A stretch of DNA of 8,252 nucleotides. Origin: JBFWWW01 sp050245975 (lineage in GTDB: Bacteria; Pseudomonadota; Alphaproteobacteria; Rhizobiales; Hyphomicrobiaceae). The stretch lies in contig JBFWWW010000181.1 of assembly GCA_050245975.1 (NCBI GenBank), forward strand, positions 1 through 8,252, read 5' to 3'. Made by a program: the position numbers and the translations under genes. Position 1 is the stretch's first letter, and each line of letters starts with the position of its first letter. The notes under the pieces were generated by a model. The model was not told the origin of the DNA. It searched no databases and saw nothing but the letters and a program-made list of their open reading frames with translations. Positions 1 through 6,035 of this stretch are shown in pieces.

Positions 1-614
1 TCCGCGCCATGCCGGACGCGCCCTACATGCTCGTGCAGTCGGTCCTCGTGCAGGAGCATGCCCTGCAGCAGGCGGACGAGCGCATCCGCGATCTCGAAGC
101 GCAGGTCCGCGACCTCGAGCGCGGCCAAGCGCAGACCTCGTCGGGCGGCAGTTTCCTCGGCGGGCTGTTCGGCGGCAGCCGTCCGGCTCCGGCCCAGGAG
201 CGGCGCCCGTCCACCAGCGTTCCCGCGATGGGCAGTCGCCCGGGCGAGCCGCCGCAGCCTGCACCGGGCTGGCAGGCGCGGGGCCCTGCCAACGATCCCG
301 GAGCGCCGCAGCCGGCTCCGGCGGGCGGCGGGTTCCTGCGCTCGGCGATGACGACGGCAGCGGGCGTTGCCGGCGGCATGCTGCTCGCCGACAGCATCCG
401 CGGCATGATGGGCGGCGGTCACGGCAATCCGTTCGGCACCTCGACGGCCGAAGCCAAGGAGCACGGCTCCGGCTCCGACCACATGCCGCAGATCGGCCCG
501 GCCGACGACAACGATCCGGGCAACACCGACATGACGCAGCATGCGGCGGCCCAGGGCTCGGATTTCCCCGACGACAACGATCCGGGCTGGGGCGACGACG
601 AGATCGAGATCTGA
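1..614 (+). CDS. DUF2076 family protein, 5' end cut by the window edge
   Basis: The reading frame is open from base 3, so the ATG at 9 is probably an internal Met and the true start lies to the left. The visible beginning, APYMLVQSVLVQEHALQQAD, matches the conserved N-terminal half of DUF2076 (COG3416) proteins as I know them, where it is preceded by about 30-40 further residues. Next comes a heptad-like charged segment (ERIRDLEAQVRDLE), probably a coiled coil, then Gly/Pro-rich linkers, two GG-FL/LFGG patches, and a Gly/Ala/Met segment (TTAAGVAGGMLLADSIRGMMGGG) that could associate with membrane. The acidic tail contains DDNDPG twice. No cysteines or catalytic motif are visible. The family is abundant in proteobacteria and often labelled a periplasmic ligand-binding sensor, but I know of no established function. 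The gene converges on the ltrA-like gene across a terminator-like repeat. The family call is from recall and quite secure; the function is unknown. Confidence 0.85.
   Translation, partial: RAMPDAPYMLVQSVLVQEHALQQADERIRDLEAQVRDLERGQAQTSSGGSFLGGLFGGSRPAPAQERRPSTSVPAMGSRPGEPPQPAPGWQARGPANDPGAPQPAPAGGGFLRSAMTTAAGVAGGMLLADSIRGMMGGGHGNPFGTSTAEAKEHGSGSDHMPQIGPADDNDPGNTDMTQHAAAQGSDFPDDNDPGWGDDEIEI
502..587 (+). repeat. Perfect 20-bp direct repeat inside the DUF2076 gene
   Basis: The 20-mer ccgacgacaacgatccgggc occurs at 502-521 and again at 568-587, offset by 66 bp (22 codons, in frame). Both copies encode DDNDPG with identical codons in the acidic C-terminal tail. This is either a recent in-frame duplication or a repeated short linear motif. 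Confidence 0.9.
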
Positions 615-673
615 TCGGGCTTGTGCATCTCTCCTGACGCGCGCCATTCCTCCCCCTCTGGCACGCGCACCGG

Positions 674-713
674 CAGCGCCGCGGCTCCCCTAGTCGGATG
701 GGCTGCGGCGCTG
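674..713. terminator. Probable terminator between convergent genes
   Basis: Perfect 9-bp arms at 674-682 (cagcgccgc) and 705-713 (gcggcgctg) extend inward with G-C pairs and two G-U wobbles to about 14 bp, leaving a 12-nt loop at 688-699. On the + strand the stem is followed by the weak U-containing tail tcttgt. The structure lies between the DUF2076 stop (614) and the LtrA stop (719), where a shared, bidirectional terminator is expected. The poor T-tract lowers certainty about Rho independence. Confidence 0.5.
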
Positions 714-718
714 TCTTG

Positions 719-1933
719 TCAGGCGATCTCCTTGGTCGCCTCTCCGTGATGACCGGCACGCTGCGGCGTACCGAAGATTTCCCATACCGCGGCGATGATC
801 AGCGCGGCGGTGGCTGCGGTGCAGAGCTGCAGCGGCGTGAGCTGCCGGGCGGCGGGCACGACCAGCGCCAGCAGGACGAGCCCGACAAGATGCGAGAGCG
901 GCAGGCGACCCGCGATCGTCGCCTTGAAGATGGTCATGCCGGCGAGATAGAGCGCCGGACCCCCTATGAGAATTCCGATCGTGCTGGCGTCCGAGTGGCC
1001 GCCGGGATGGGCCAGCACGATCTCGTCGCCTGCCGCCGTGACGATGATGCCCGCGACGATGAGCAGGTGCTGGTAGGTATAGGCCGAGCGCGCCAGCCGT
1101 CCCGGATCGCTCGCTTCCGTGATCCGCTCCTCGCCTGCCTCGGCCCCGACATTGAAGTAGATCCACCACATGGCGATGCTGGAGAGCAGCGAGACGAGAA
1201 AGCCGGTGAGCGTCGCGGCCGTCCACTCGATCCCGGCGAACGTTGCACCGGTGACGAGGATGGATTCGCCGAGCGCGATGATGACGAACAGGCCGCAGCG
1301 CTCGGCGATGTGCTTGCCTTCCACGTTCCAGTCGGCGGTCGAGGACCGGCCGAGGCCCGGCACCCAGAATGCCAGGGCCGGCGAGACATATTCGATGGCC
1401 AGCGCGATGAGCCACAGCGTGAAGCGGGCCGAGCCCTCGGCAAATCCTCCCGCGATCCAGAAGACGCCGGAAAGAGCGAACCAGATCAGGATGCGCACGA
1501 AGTTGTCGAACTGCGGCTTCTCGCTGCGCGCGGCAACCAGAAAGAACACGGTGCGCCCGATCTGCAGCGCCGTATAGGCGAGAGCGAAAACCAATCCTCG
1601 CGTGTCGAAGGCCTTCCCGATCGAGGTGGACATCAGAAGCCCCACCACCATCATCGCGAACAGCAGCAGGCGGACAGGGATCTTCTCCGGATCGAGCCAG
1701 TTGGTGATCCAGCAGGTGTAGATCCAGAACCACCAGACGGCCATCAGCAGCAGCAGCGTGCGCAGCGCGCCCCACATCGAGAGATCGTGCAGAAGCGCGT
1801 GCGACAGCTGCGTGATGGCGAACACGAACACGAGGTCGAAGAACAGCTCGACGGGCGAGACGCGGCGTGCATCCTCGCTGCCGTCGCGCGGACGCAGCAG
1901 CGATGTGGCACTCGCCGTGGATTTGCTGGTCAT
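719..1933 (-). CDS. Low temperature requirement A (LtrA) family membrane protein
   Basis: This 404-residue polytopic membrane protein shows the two hallmark segments of the LtrA family. The first is VELFFDLVFVFAITQLSHAL near residues 28-47; the second is HIAERCGLFVIIALGES at about 208-224, with the conserved Glu-Arg and Gly-Glu-Ser. Hydrophobic stretches repeat along the whole length (around 28-47, 57-80, 88-101, 113-134, 145-162, 170-190, 214-230, 240-260, 287-302, 318-335, 345-360 and 370-386), so about 10-12 transmembrane helices are likely. The start at 1933 is chosen because GGAGG lies 4 nt upstream and the protein then has a short polar cytosolic leader; an upstream Met at 1993 would overlap the methyltransferase stop. 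LtrA was named for a Listeria cold-growth phenotype, but its molecular activity is unknown to me. It sits 43 bp downstream of the methyltransferase stop and may be co-transcribed. Confidence 0.9.
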   Translation of the reverse strand: MTSKSTASATSLLRPRDGSEDARRVSPVELFFDLVFVFAITQLSHALLHDLSMWGALRTLLLLMAVWWFWIYTCWITNWLDPEKIPVRLLLFAMMVVGLLMSTSIGKAFDTRGLVFALAYTALQIGRTVFFLVAARSEKPQFDNFVRILIWFALSGVFWIAGGFAEGSARFTLWLIALAIEYVSPALAFWVPGLGRSSTADWNVEGKHIAERCGLFVIIALGESILVTGATFAGIEWTAATLTGFLVSLLSSIAMWWIYFNVGAEAGEERITEASDPGRLARSAYTYQHLLIVAGIIVTAAGDEIVLAHPGGHSDASTIGILIGGPALYLAGMTIFKATIAGRLPLSHLVGLVLLALVVPAARQLTPLQLCTAATAALIIAAVWEIFGTPQRAGHHGEATKEIA

Positions 1934-1937
1934 CGGC

Positions 1938-1942
1938 CCTCC
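1938..1942 (-). promoter_or_regulatory. Ribosome binding site of the LtrA gene
   Basis: Read on the minus strand, GGAGG stands 4 nt before the ATG at 1933. It decides the start in favour of 1933 over the in-frame upstream Met at 1993. Confidence 0.6.
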
Positions 1943-1976
1943 GGTGCGTCCGTTGTGGGGACGTTCGGGACCCAGA

Positions 1977-2741
1977 CTAGACTGCGCCGGCACTCCCCGC
2001 CATGGCGTCCGCCGGGCGCGTACAGGCGACGAGCAGGAACGGCGGGCGTTGCGCTTCGGCCGCCCAGTCGGGATGGGCGGCGATCTGGCCCGCGTCGGGC
2101 GCCCACTCCACCAGCCGGTCGAGCCGGAAGCCGTTGCCGATCAGGATATCGAGGTAGCCGGCGATGGAGCGGTGCTGCTTGACGACGCCGGGCGCCAGCC
2201 AGTCCGTGACGCGCGGGCCTTCGTCGAGGTAGCGGCTGACGGGCCAGGCCGCGCGCCCGTCCGCATTCGTGCTCCAGCCCGGGTGTGCCGGCGCGGTGAC
2301 CATCGGGTGCTCGACCGAGAATACGAAGCGGCCGCCGGGAACGAGGGCGGCGTGGACGGCCGCGACCAGCCCATCGAGACGTTCGATGTAGTGCAAGGCG
2401 AGCGAGCTGTAGGCGAGGTCGAACGTGCCCGGCGGGAGATCGGGATGCTCGAGGTCCGCGCGACGGTAGGCGATGGCGTCGTCCCGCGTGTCGGACCGGG
2501 CGCGCGCCAGCATGCGCTCGGAGACATCGAGGCCCAGCACCGAGGCCGCGCCGGCATCGCGCGCCCAGCGGCAGAACCAGCCGTAGCCGCAGCCCAGATC
2601 GAGGGCGCGCGTGCCGGCGAGCGGCGGCAGCATCGCCCTGAGCGCCGTCCACTCGGGCGCCTCGTCGAGCCCGCCGACGGAGCGCGGCAATCGCGCATAG
2701 GCGGCGAAAAAGCCTTCGTCGTCGTAGATGTTCTGCGTCAT
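1977..2741 (-). CDS. Class I SAM-dependent methyltransferase
   Basis: This 254-residue soluble protein has a Rossmann-type methyltransferase core. Motif I is ALDLGCGYGWF (residues 46-56). The acidic residue at the end of strand 2, which should bind the SAM ribose, is D72 in GLDVSERML. Motif III/IV is in ADLEHPDLPPGTFDLAYSSLALHYI (about 96-119), and the post-core PGGRFVFSVEHPM at 134-146. This layout is typical of the Methyltransf_11/25 (UbiE/BioC/Tam-like) small-molecule methyltransferases. The region after residue 146, rich in Trp, His and Pro, would set substrate choice, and I cannot name the substrate. The ATG at 2741 has no clear Shine-Dalgarno sequence; a strong hairpin ends 12 nt upstream of it. 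The gene follows the oligopeptidase gene by 66 bp and precedes ltrA by 43 bp. The fold is certain; the reaction is unknown. Confidence 0.88.
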   Translation of the reverse strand: MTQNIYDDEGFFAAYARLPRSVGGLDEAPEWTALRAMLPPLAGTRALDLGCGYGWFCRWARDAGAASVLGLDVSERMLARARSDTRDDAIAYRRADLEHPDLPPGTFDLAYSSLALHYIERLDGLVAAVHAALVPGGRFVFSVEHPMVTAPAHPGWSTNADGRAAWPVSRYLDEGPRVTDWLAPGVVKQHRSIAGYLDILIGNGFRLDRLVEWAPDAGQIAAHPDWAAEAQRPPFLLVACTRPADAMAGSAGAV

Positions 2742-2753
2742 GCCGCAAACGAG

Positions 2754-2780
2754 CGGGGCGCCTCGTCCAAAGGCGCCCCG
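2754..2780 (-). terminator. Perfect 10-bp hairpin after the oligopeptidase gene
   Basis: The arms cggggcgcct (2754-2763) and aggcgccccg (2771-2780) pair perfectly around a 7-nt loop. The stem lies 27 nt past the oligopeptidase stop and ends 12 nt before the methyltransferase ATG. Only a TTT follows it on the minus strand, so it may be a weak terminator, a 3'-end stabiliser or a structure that limits translation of the next gene. Confidence 0.5.
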
Positions 2781-2807
2781 GCATCCTTTCCTGTCCGTCG
2801 CGCCGGC

Positions 2808-4916
2808 TCAGGCCGTCAGCGGCGCGCGCCCGCTGATCTTGAGCGCGAAGGCGTAATCCAGCGCGATCTCCTTCAGCTGCTCGAAGCGCCCCGACGCGCC
2901 GCCGTGGCCGGCCTCCATGTTGATGCGCAGCAGCATCATGCTGTCGCCCGTGTTGCGCTCGCGCAGGCGCGCGATCCACTTCGCCGGCTCCCAGTAGGTC
3001 ACGCGCGGATCCGTGAGCCCGCCGTAGGCGAGGATGTGCGGGTAGCGCTTGCGCTCGATGTTGTCGTAGGGGGAGTAGGAGCGGATGATCTCGAACTCCT
3101 CCGCCGACTCGATCGGGTTGCCCCACTCCGGCCACTCCGGCGGCGTGAGCGGCAGCGTCTCGTCGAGCATGGTGTTGAGCACGTCGACGAACGGCACGTC
3201 GGCGATGATGCCGAGGAAGAGATCGGGCGCCATGTTGGCGACCGCGCCCATCAGCATGCCGCCGGCCGAGCCGCCATAGGCGACGATGCGGCCGCGCTTG
3301 GTGAAGCCCGTGCGCGCCAGGTGCTCGCCCACCGCGATGAAGTCGGTGAACGTGTTGCGCTTGGTGCGCCGCTTGCCCTCCGTGTACCAGCGCGAGCCCT
3401 TCTCCTTGCCGCCGCGGGTGTGGGCGATGGCGAAGACGAAGCCGCGGTCGACCAGCGACAGGTGCGTGGTCGAGAAGCTCGCCGGCGTCGAGATGCCGTA
3501 GCTGCCGTAGCCGTAGAGGTAGAGCGGGGCCGAGCCGTCGAGCGGCGTATCCTTGCGGTAGAGCACCGACACCGGCACCAGCTCGCCGTCGGGCGCGGGC
3601 GCCTGCAGGCGGCGTGTGACGTAGTCCGCCGGGTTGTGCCCGCTCGGCACCTGCTGCCGCTTGCGCAGGACGCGCGTGCGCTCGACCATGTCGTAGTCGT
3701 ACACCTCGGCCGGCGTCGTCATCGACGAATAGATGAAGCGCAGTGCCGTCGTGTCGAACTCGAAGCCGGACGAGATGCCGAGCGCATAGGCCTCCTCGGC
3801 GAAGGCGATGGCGTGCTCCGCCCCGCTGGCGATGTCGCGCACGACGATGCGCGGCAGGCCGTCCTCGCGCTCGAGGCGCACCAGATGGCGGCGGAAGGCT
3901 ACGGTCTCGATGATGTAGCAGCCGGGCTTGTGCGGCACGAGCTCGCGCCAGTTGGCCCGGCCCGTCGCCGTCACCGGCGTCGTGCAGATGCGGAAGTCCT
4001 CCGCATCGAGGTTGGTCGTGATGTAGAGCAGGTCGCCAGAGTGCTCGACCTGATACTCGTGGCCGTGCTCGCGCGGCTCGACGAGATGCAGCGGTCCCGT
4101 CGGATCGTGGGCGTCGAGCAGGTAGACCTCGGTCGTCTGGTGGTCGTGCGCCTCGATGACGATGAAGCGGTTCGACTGCGTCTGGCCGACGTCGACATAG
4201 AAGCCGCTGTCGGCTTCCTGGTAGACGAGCACGTCCTCATCCACCGACGTTCCGAGCGTGTGGCGGTAGACGGCGAGCGGGCGGTGGTTCTCGTCGAGCC
4301 GCACATAGAACAGCGTGCGGCTGTCGGCGGCCCACACCATGCCGCGCGCGTCGGGAATGGCGTCCGCGAGGTTCGTGCCGGTCCGCAGGTCGCGGATGCG
4401 GATCGTGTAGAGCTCCGAGCCCTTCTCGTCGACCGAATAGGCCAGCAGGTTGTGGTCCGGGCTGTGCTCGGCGCCGCCGAGCTGCCAGTAGGCCTGGCCC
4501 TGCGCCTCGACGTTGCCGTCGAGCAGGACGATGGTCTCATCGGAGCCGCGCGGGCGGCGGCACAGGCGGGGATACTGCCCGCCAGTCACGTAGCTCGAGA
4601 AATAGTCGAACGGTCCGTCGGGTGCTGGGACGGAGTTGTCGTCCTCCTTGATGCGCCCGCGCATCTCCTCGAAGAGCTGGCGCTGGAGGATGGCCGTGTC
4701 GGCCAGCATGGCCGTGGTGTAGGCGTTCTCGGCTTCCAGGTATTGGCGGATGTCGGCGTCGAGCAGCGACGGATCGCGCATGACGTCCTGCCAGTTGTCG
4801 GCGCGCAGCCAGGCGTAGTCATCCACCAGTTCGACGCCGTGACGGGTCGAGCGGACGGGCCGGCGGGCAGCGAAGGGGGGCAGGGGCTGGGTCAGGGAGC
4901 GTGCGGGGGCGTGCAT
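2808..4916 (-). CDS. ptrB: Oligopeptidase B-type S9 (prolyl oligopeptidase) family serine peptidase
   Basis: This 702-residue protein, of normal length for oligopeptidase B, should cleave short peptides after Arg or Lys in the cytoplasm. The N-terminus has the family's DDYAWLR (32-38) and dense helical start; residues of about 70-420 form the beta-propeller gate. The C-terminal alpha/beta-hydrolase carries nucleophile S550 in GGSAGG, D636 in GLTDPRV and H671 in EAGHGG, so the catalytic triad is complete. AHTRGGKEKGSRWYTEGK (498-515) and NTFTDFI (521-527) are also family landmarks. No signal peptide is visible. The start at 4916 is chosen because AAGAGG stands 8 nt upstream; the in-frame Met at 4949 has no such site. 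It lies 99 bp downstream of msrB on the same strand with no clear promoter of its own, which suggests co-transcription. A plain prolyl oligopeptidase is a less likely alternative. Confidence 0.93.
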   Translation of the reverse strand: MHAPARSLTQPLPPFAARRPVRSTRHGVELVDDYAWLRADNWQDVMRDPSLLDADIRQYLEAENAYTTAMLADTAILQRQLFEEMRGRIKEDDNSVPAPDGPFDYFSSYVTGGQYPRLCRRPRGSDETIVLLDGNVEAQGQAYWQLGGAEHSPDHNLLAYSVDEKGSELYTIRIRDLRTGTNLADAIPDARGMVWAADSRTLFYVRLDENHRPLAVYRHTLGTSVDEDVLVYQEADSGFYVDVGQTQSNRFIVIEAHDHQTTEVYLLDAHDPTGPLHLVEPREHGHEYQVEHSGDLLYITTNLDAEDFRICTTPVTATGRANWRELVPHKPGCYIIETVAFRRHLVRLEREDGLPRIVVRDIASGAEHAIAFAEEAYALGISSGFEFDTTALRFIYSSMTTPAEVYDYDMVERTRVLRKRQQVPSGHNPADYVTRRLQAPAPDGELVPVSVLYRKDTPLDGSAPLYLYGYGSYGISTPASFSTTHLSLVDRGFVFAIAHTRGGKEKGSRWYTEGKRRTKRNTFTDFIAVGEHLARTGFTKRGRIVAYGGSAGGMLMGAVANMAPDLFLGIIADVPFVDVLNTMLDETLPLTPPEWPEWGNPIESAEEFEIIRSYSPYDNIERKRYPHILAYGGLTDPRVTYWEPAKWIARLRERNTGDSMMLLRINMEAGHGGASGRFEQLKEIALDYAFALKISGRAPLTA

Positions 4917-4924
4917 ACGATTAA

Positions 4925-4930
4925 CCTCTT
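4925..4930 (-). promoter_or_regulatory. Ribosome binding site of the oligopeptidase gene
   Basis: AAGAGG on the minus strand, 8 nt before the ATG at 4916, sets the start there rather than at the Met at 4949. The same hexamer precedes msrB and mucR. Confidence 0.65.
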
Positions 4931-4931
4931 G

Positions 4932-4952
4932 GACGTTGGAGCAGTCCACGTC
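4932..4952. repeat. Imperfect hairpin just upstream of the oligopeptidase Shine-Dalgarno sequence
   Basis: Arms gacg-t-tgga (4932-4940) and tccacgtc (4945-4952) form 8 bp with one bulged base and a 4-nt loop. It ends 1 nt from the AAGAGG of the oligopeptidase gene on the minus strand. It has no T-tract, so it is not terminator-like. A role in translation control is possible but unproven. Confidence 0.4.
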
Positions 4953-4989
4953 GTTGTTCGGACAGTGCGGCGACCAGGCAGGGTCGACC

Positions 4990-5036
4990 GCTGGCGGCAG
5001 CGGATCGTTGCGGCGTCAGGTGCCGCCGGCTTTTTT
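4990..5036 (+). terminator. Intrinsic-terminator-like hairpin with T6 tract on the strand opposite msrB
   Basis: The arms gctggcggca (4990-4999) and tgccgccggc (5021-5030) pair over 10 bp (one G-U) around a 21-nt loop and are followed at once by six T residues (5031-5036) on the + strand. No + strand gene ends here: the stretch covers the last codons and 3' flank of minus-strand msrB. It could end antisense transcription or a small + strand RNA from the gap at 4917-5015. An overlapping smaller stem (4988-4993 with 4998-5003) competes with it. Confidence 0.4.
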
Positions 5037-5480
5037 GTCTTTCGGCGCCTCGCCGGCGGGGCTCTCAGGCTCGAATGCAAGGGCTGCGCCATTGATGCAG
5101 TACCGCATGCCGGTCGGCTGCGGTCCGTCGGGGAAGAGGTGGCCCAGGTGCGCCTCGCACTTGGCGCAGTGGACCTCGGTCCGCTGCATGCCGTGCGAGC
5201 GGTCCTCCTCGGACGCGACGTGTCCCTCGCCCGCCGTCTTGTAGAAGCTCGGCCAGCCGGTGCCGGAGTTGAACTTGGCGTTGGAGGCAAAGAGCGGCTC
5301 GCCGCAGCACACGCAGCGGAACATGCCGGCGCGCTTCTCATCGTTAAGCGGGTGGCTGAAAGGTCTTTCGGTGCCGTGCTCGCGCGTGACGCGATACTGC
5401 TCGGCCGTAAGCTGGCTGCGCCACTCCTGATCGGACTTGGCAGCGGGTGAACAGCTGGGAGCGGACGCACGGGTCTTCAT
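5016..5480 (-). CDS. msrB: Peptide-methionine (R)-S-oxide reductase MsrB
   Basis: MsrB reduces the R epimer of methionine sulfoxide in proteins, normally with thioredoxin as electron donor. The 154-residue protein shows the full SelR domain: EWRSQLTAEQYRVTREHGTE (19-38), zinc ligands C56/C59 (CVCC) and C105/C108 (CAKC), SGTGWPSF around W76, HLGHLFPDGP (111-120) and the catalytic cysteine C128 in RYCINGAAL. Position 74, where many MsrBs carry a resolving Cys (SGCGWPSF), is Thr, so recycling must use another Cys or direct reduction; C58 is an extra cysteine. Most relatives have RYCINS or RYCMNS rather than ING. No signal peptide is seen, so it should be cytoplasmic. The start at 5480 is set by AAGAGG 6 nt upstream; a Met at 5546 lacks this site. 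It is the first gene of the minus-strand series, and its promoter must lie in the 555-bp gap. Confidence 0.95.
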   Translation of the reverse strand: MKTRASAPSCSPAAKSDQEWRSQLTAEQYRVTREHGTERPFSHPLNDEKRAGMFRCVCCGEPLFASNAKFNSGTGWPSFYKTAGEGHVASEEDRSHGMQRTEVHCAKCEAHLGHLFPDGPQPTGMRYCINGAALAFEPESPAGEAPKDKKAGGT

Positions 5481-5486
5481 TGCGGG

Positions 5487-5492
5487 CCTCTT
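5487..5492 (-). promoter_or_regulatory. Ribosome binding site of msrB
   Basis: AAGAGG on the minus strand, 6 nt before the ATG at 5480, decides between this start and the in-frame Met at 5546. Confidence 0.65.
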
Positions 5493-5608
5493 GGCGGTAG
5501 CCGTCAGGAGACACTGGTGGTCCATATGGAGCCAGCGGGACGGCAAGGGTCATTATGGTCCGGCGTCGGGGAGACTTCGAGGCATTTGGCATCAAGAATT
5601 TGTGCCAC

Positions 5609-5646
5609 GGTTGATGCAACCTCGGGTCGTAGGTAAACAAACCCGA
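5609..5646. promoter_or_regulatory. Two adjacent small dyads, possible operator
   Basis: ggttg-atg-caacc (5609-5621) is a perfect inverted repeat with 5-bp arms. It is directly followed by tcgggt (5622-5627) and its complement acccga (5641-5646) separated by 13 nt. They lie about 130-165 bp upstream of the msrB start. Small dyads arise by chance, so this is only a candidate operator. Confidence 0.25.
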
Positions 5647-5813
5647 AATGCAGACACACCTTTAAAGCCCTCTCGCAGGATGTCCGCGAGATTGCCGCCA
5701 GTCACGCCCAGTCGCGCCGTGTGGATACCCGCCCGATATGGGGTTCCGGCGCCGGTTTTATAAGTGCTCGAGCCGTTCAATACTTAGCTGTGGCCCGAAT
5801 ACACCGGCCAAAG

Positions 5814-5842
5814 TTGAGTGGGTGGCACAAATCAAGTATACC
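5814..5842 (+). promoter_or_regulatory. Candidate sigma-70 promoter toward mucR (upstream)
   Basis: TTGAGT (5814-5819) and TATACC (5837-5842) are separated by exactly 17 bp and face mucR. Transcription would start near 5849, giving a leader of nearly 190 nt. The hexamers match 4/6 and 4/6 to the consensus. Confidence 0.35.
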
Positions 5843-5920
5843 TGAAGCTCAGTTCGACGACCGGTTCCGATCTCGATGGCGTTATCCGGCAGAGGTTTTC
5901 TTTACACTGCGCCGCTGCTC

Positions 5921-5947
5921 TTGGCGGCAAGGTAAAGCCGGTACAAT
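5921..5947 (+). promoter_or_regulatory. Candidate sigma-70 promoter toward mucR (downstream)
   Basis: TACAAT (5942-5947) is a good -10 hexamer. TTGGCG (5921-5926) is a weaker -35 at 15 bp spacing; CTTGGC one base upstream gives 16. A start near 5954 would give a leader of about 80 nt before the ATG at 6036. GCCGC (5911-5915) and GCGGC (5924-5928) form a small dyad over the -35. Confidence 0.35.
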
Positions 5948-6021
5948 CGCGCAACCCGTGCCTCCGGCGTCGAGGGAAATTCTGGTGAGCAAGTCTGCGT
6001 CCGTCACGGACATTGGCCAGC

Positions 6022-6028
6022 AAGAGGA
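6022..6028 (+). promoter_or_regulatory. Ribosome binding site of mucR
   Basis: AAGAGGA, with GAGG ending 8 nt before the ATG at 6036, supports that start over the in-frame GTG at 5985, which has its own weaker GAGGG. Confidence 0.6.
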
Positions 6029-6035
6029 CCCGTTC

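Larger units (their letters stand above)
5481..6035. other. Gene-free divergent control region between msrB and mucR
   Basis: I see no convincing gene in these 555 bp. The short open frames present have no family resemblance and no good ribosome sites. Base composition is visibly more A/T-rich than the genes on either side, especially around 5580-5660 and 5755-5950. It holds the ribosome site of msrB at one end and of mucR at the other, two promoter-like hexamer pairs facing mucR, and two adjacent small dyads (5609-5621 and 5622-5646). MucR proteins are known to bind AT-rich, TA-step-containing DNA and to repress their own genes, so the region is a plausible autoregulatory target. A frame continuous with mucR stays open from 5721, but its predicted peptide looks like untranslated leader. 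Confidence 0.6.

Noticed and set aside
698..2182. A 494-codon open frame on the + strand over ltrA
   Set aside because: The predicted peptide is a charged, low-complexity antisense translation of transmembrane codons; the minus strand encodes a clear LtrA protein.
1758..5450. A 3.7-kb open frame on the + strand, antisense to msrB, the oligopeptidase and the methyltransferase
   Set aside because: It is a shadow of high third-position GC in the minus-strand genes. Its peptide is low-complexity Arg/Ala/Val/Asp sequence with no motif, whereas the minus-strand frames hold full catalytic motifs.
5720..5728. TGTGGATAC, an 8/9 match to the DnaA box (reverse orientation)
   Set aside because: One or two such matches are expected by chance in 8 kb on both strands, and no cluster of boxes, AT-rich unwinding element or origin gene accompanies it.
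5741..5764. Palindrome ccggcgccgg followed by ttttataag, looking like a terminator
   Set aside because: A gap-free palindrome gives only a 3-bp stem as a hairpin, no gene ends upstream on that strand, and the T-run is four bases.
5721..5984. Open frame upstream of and continuous with mucR
   Set aside because: The peptide does not resemble MucR N-termini, which begin close to the DIVGLTAEIVSAYV segment, and the stretch contains the likely promoters.
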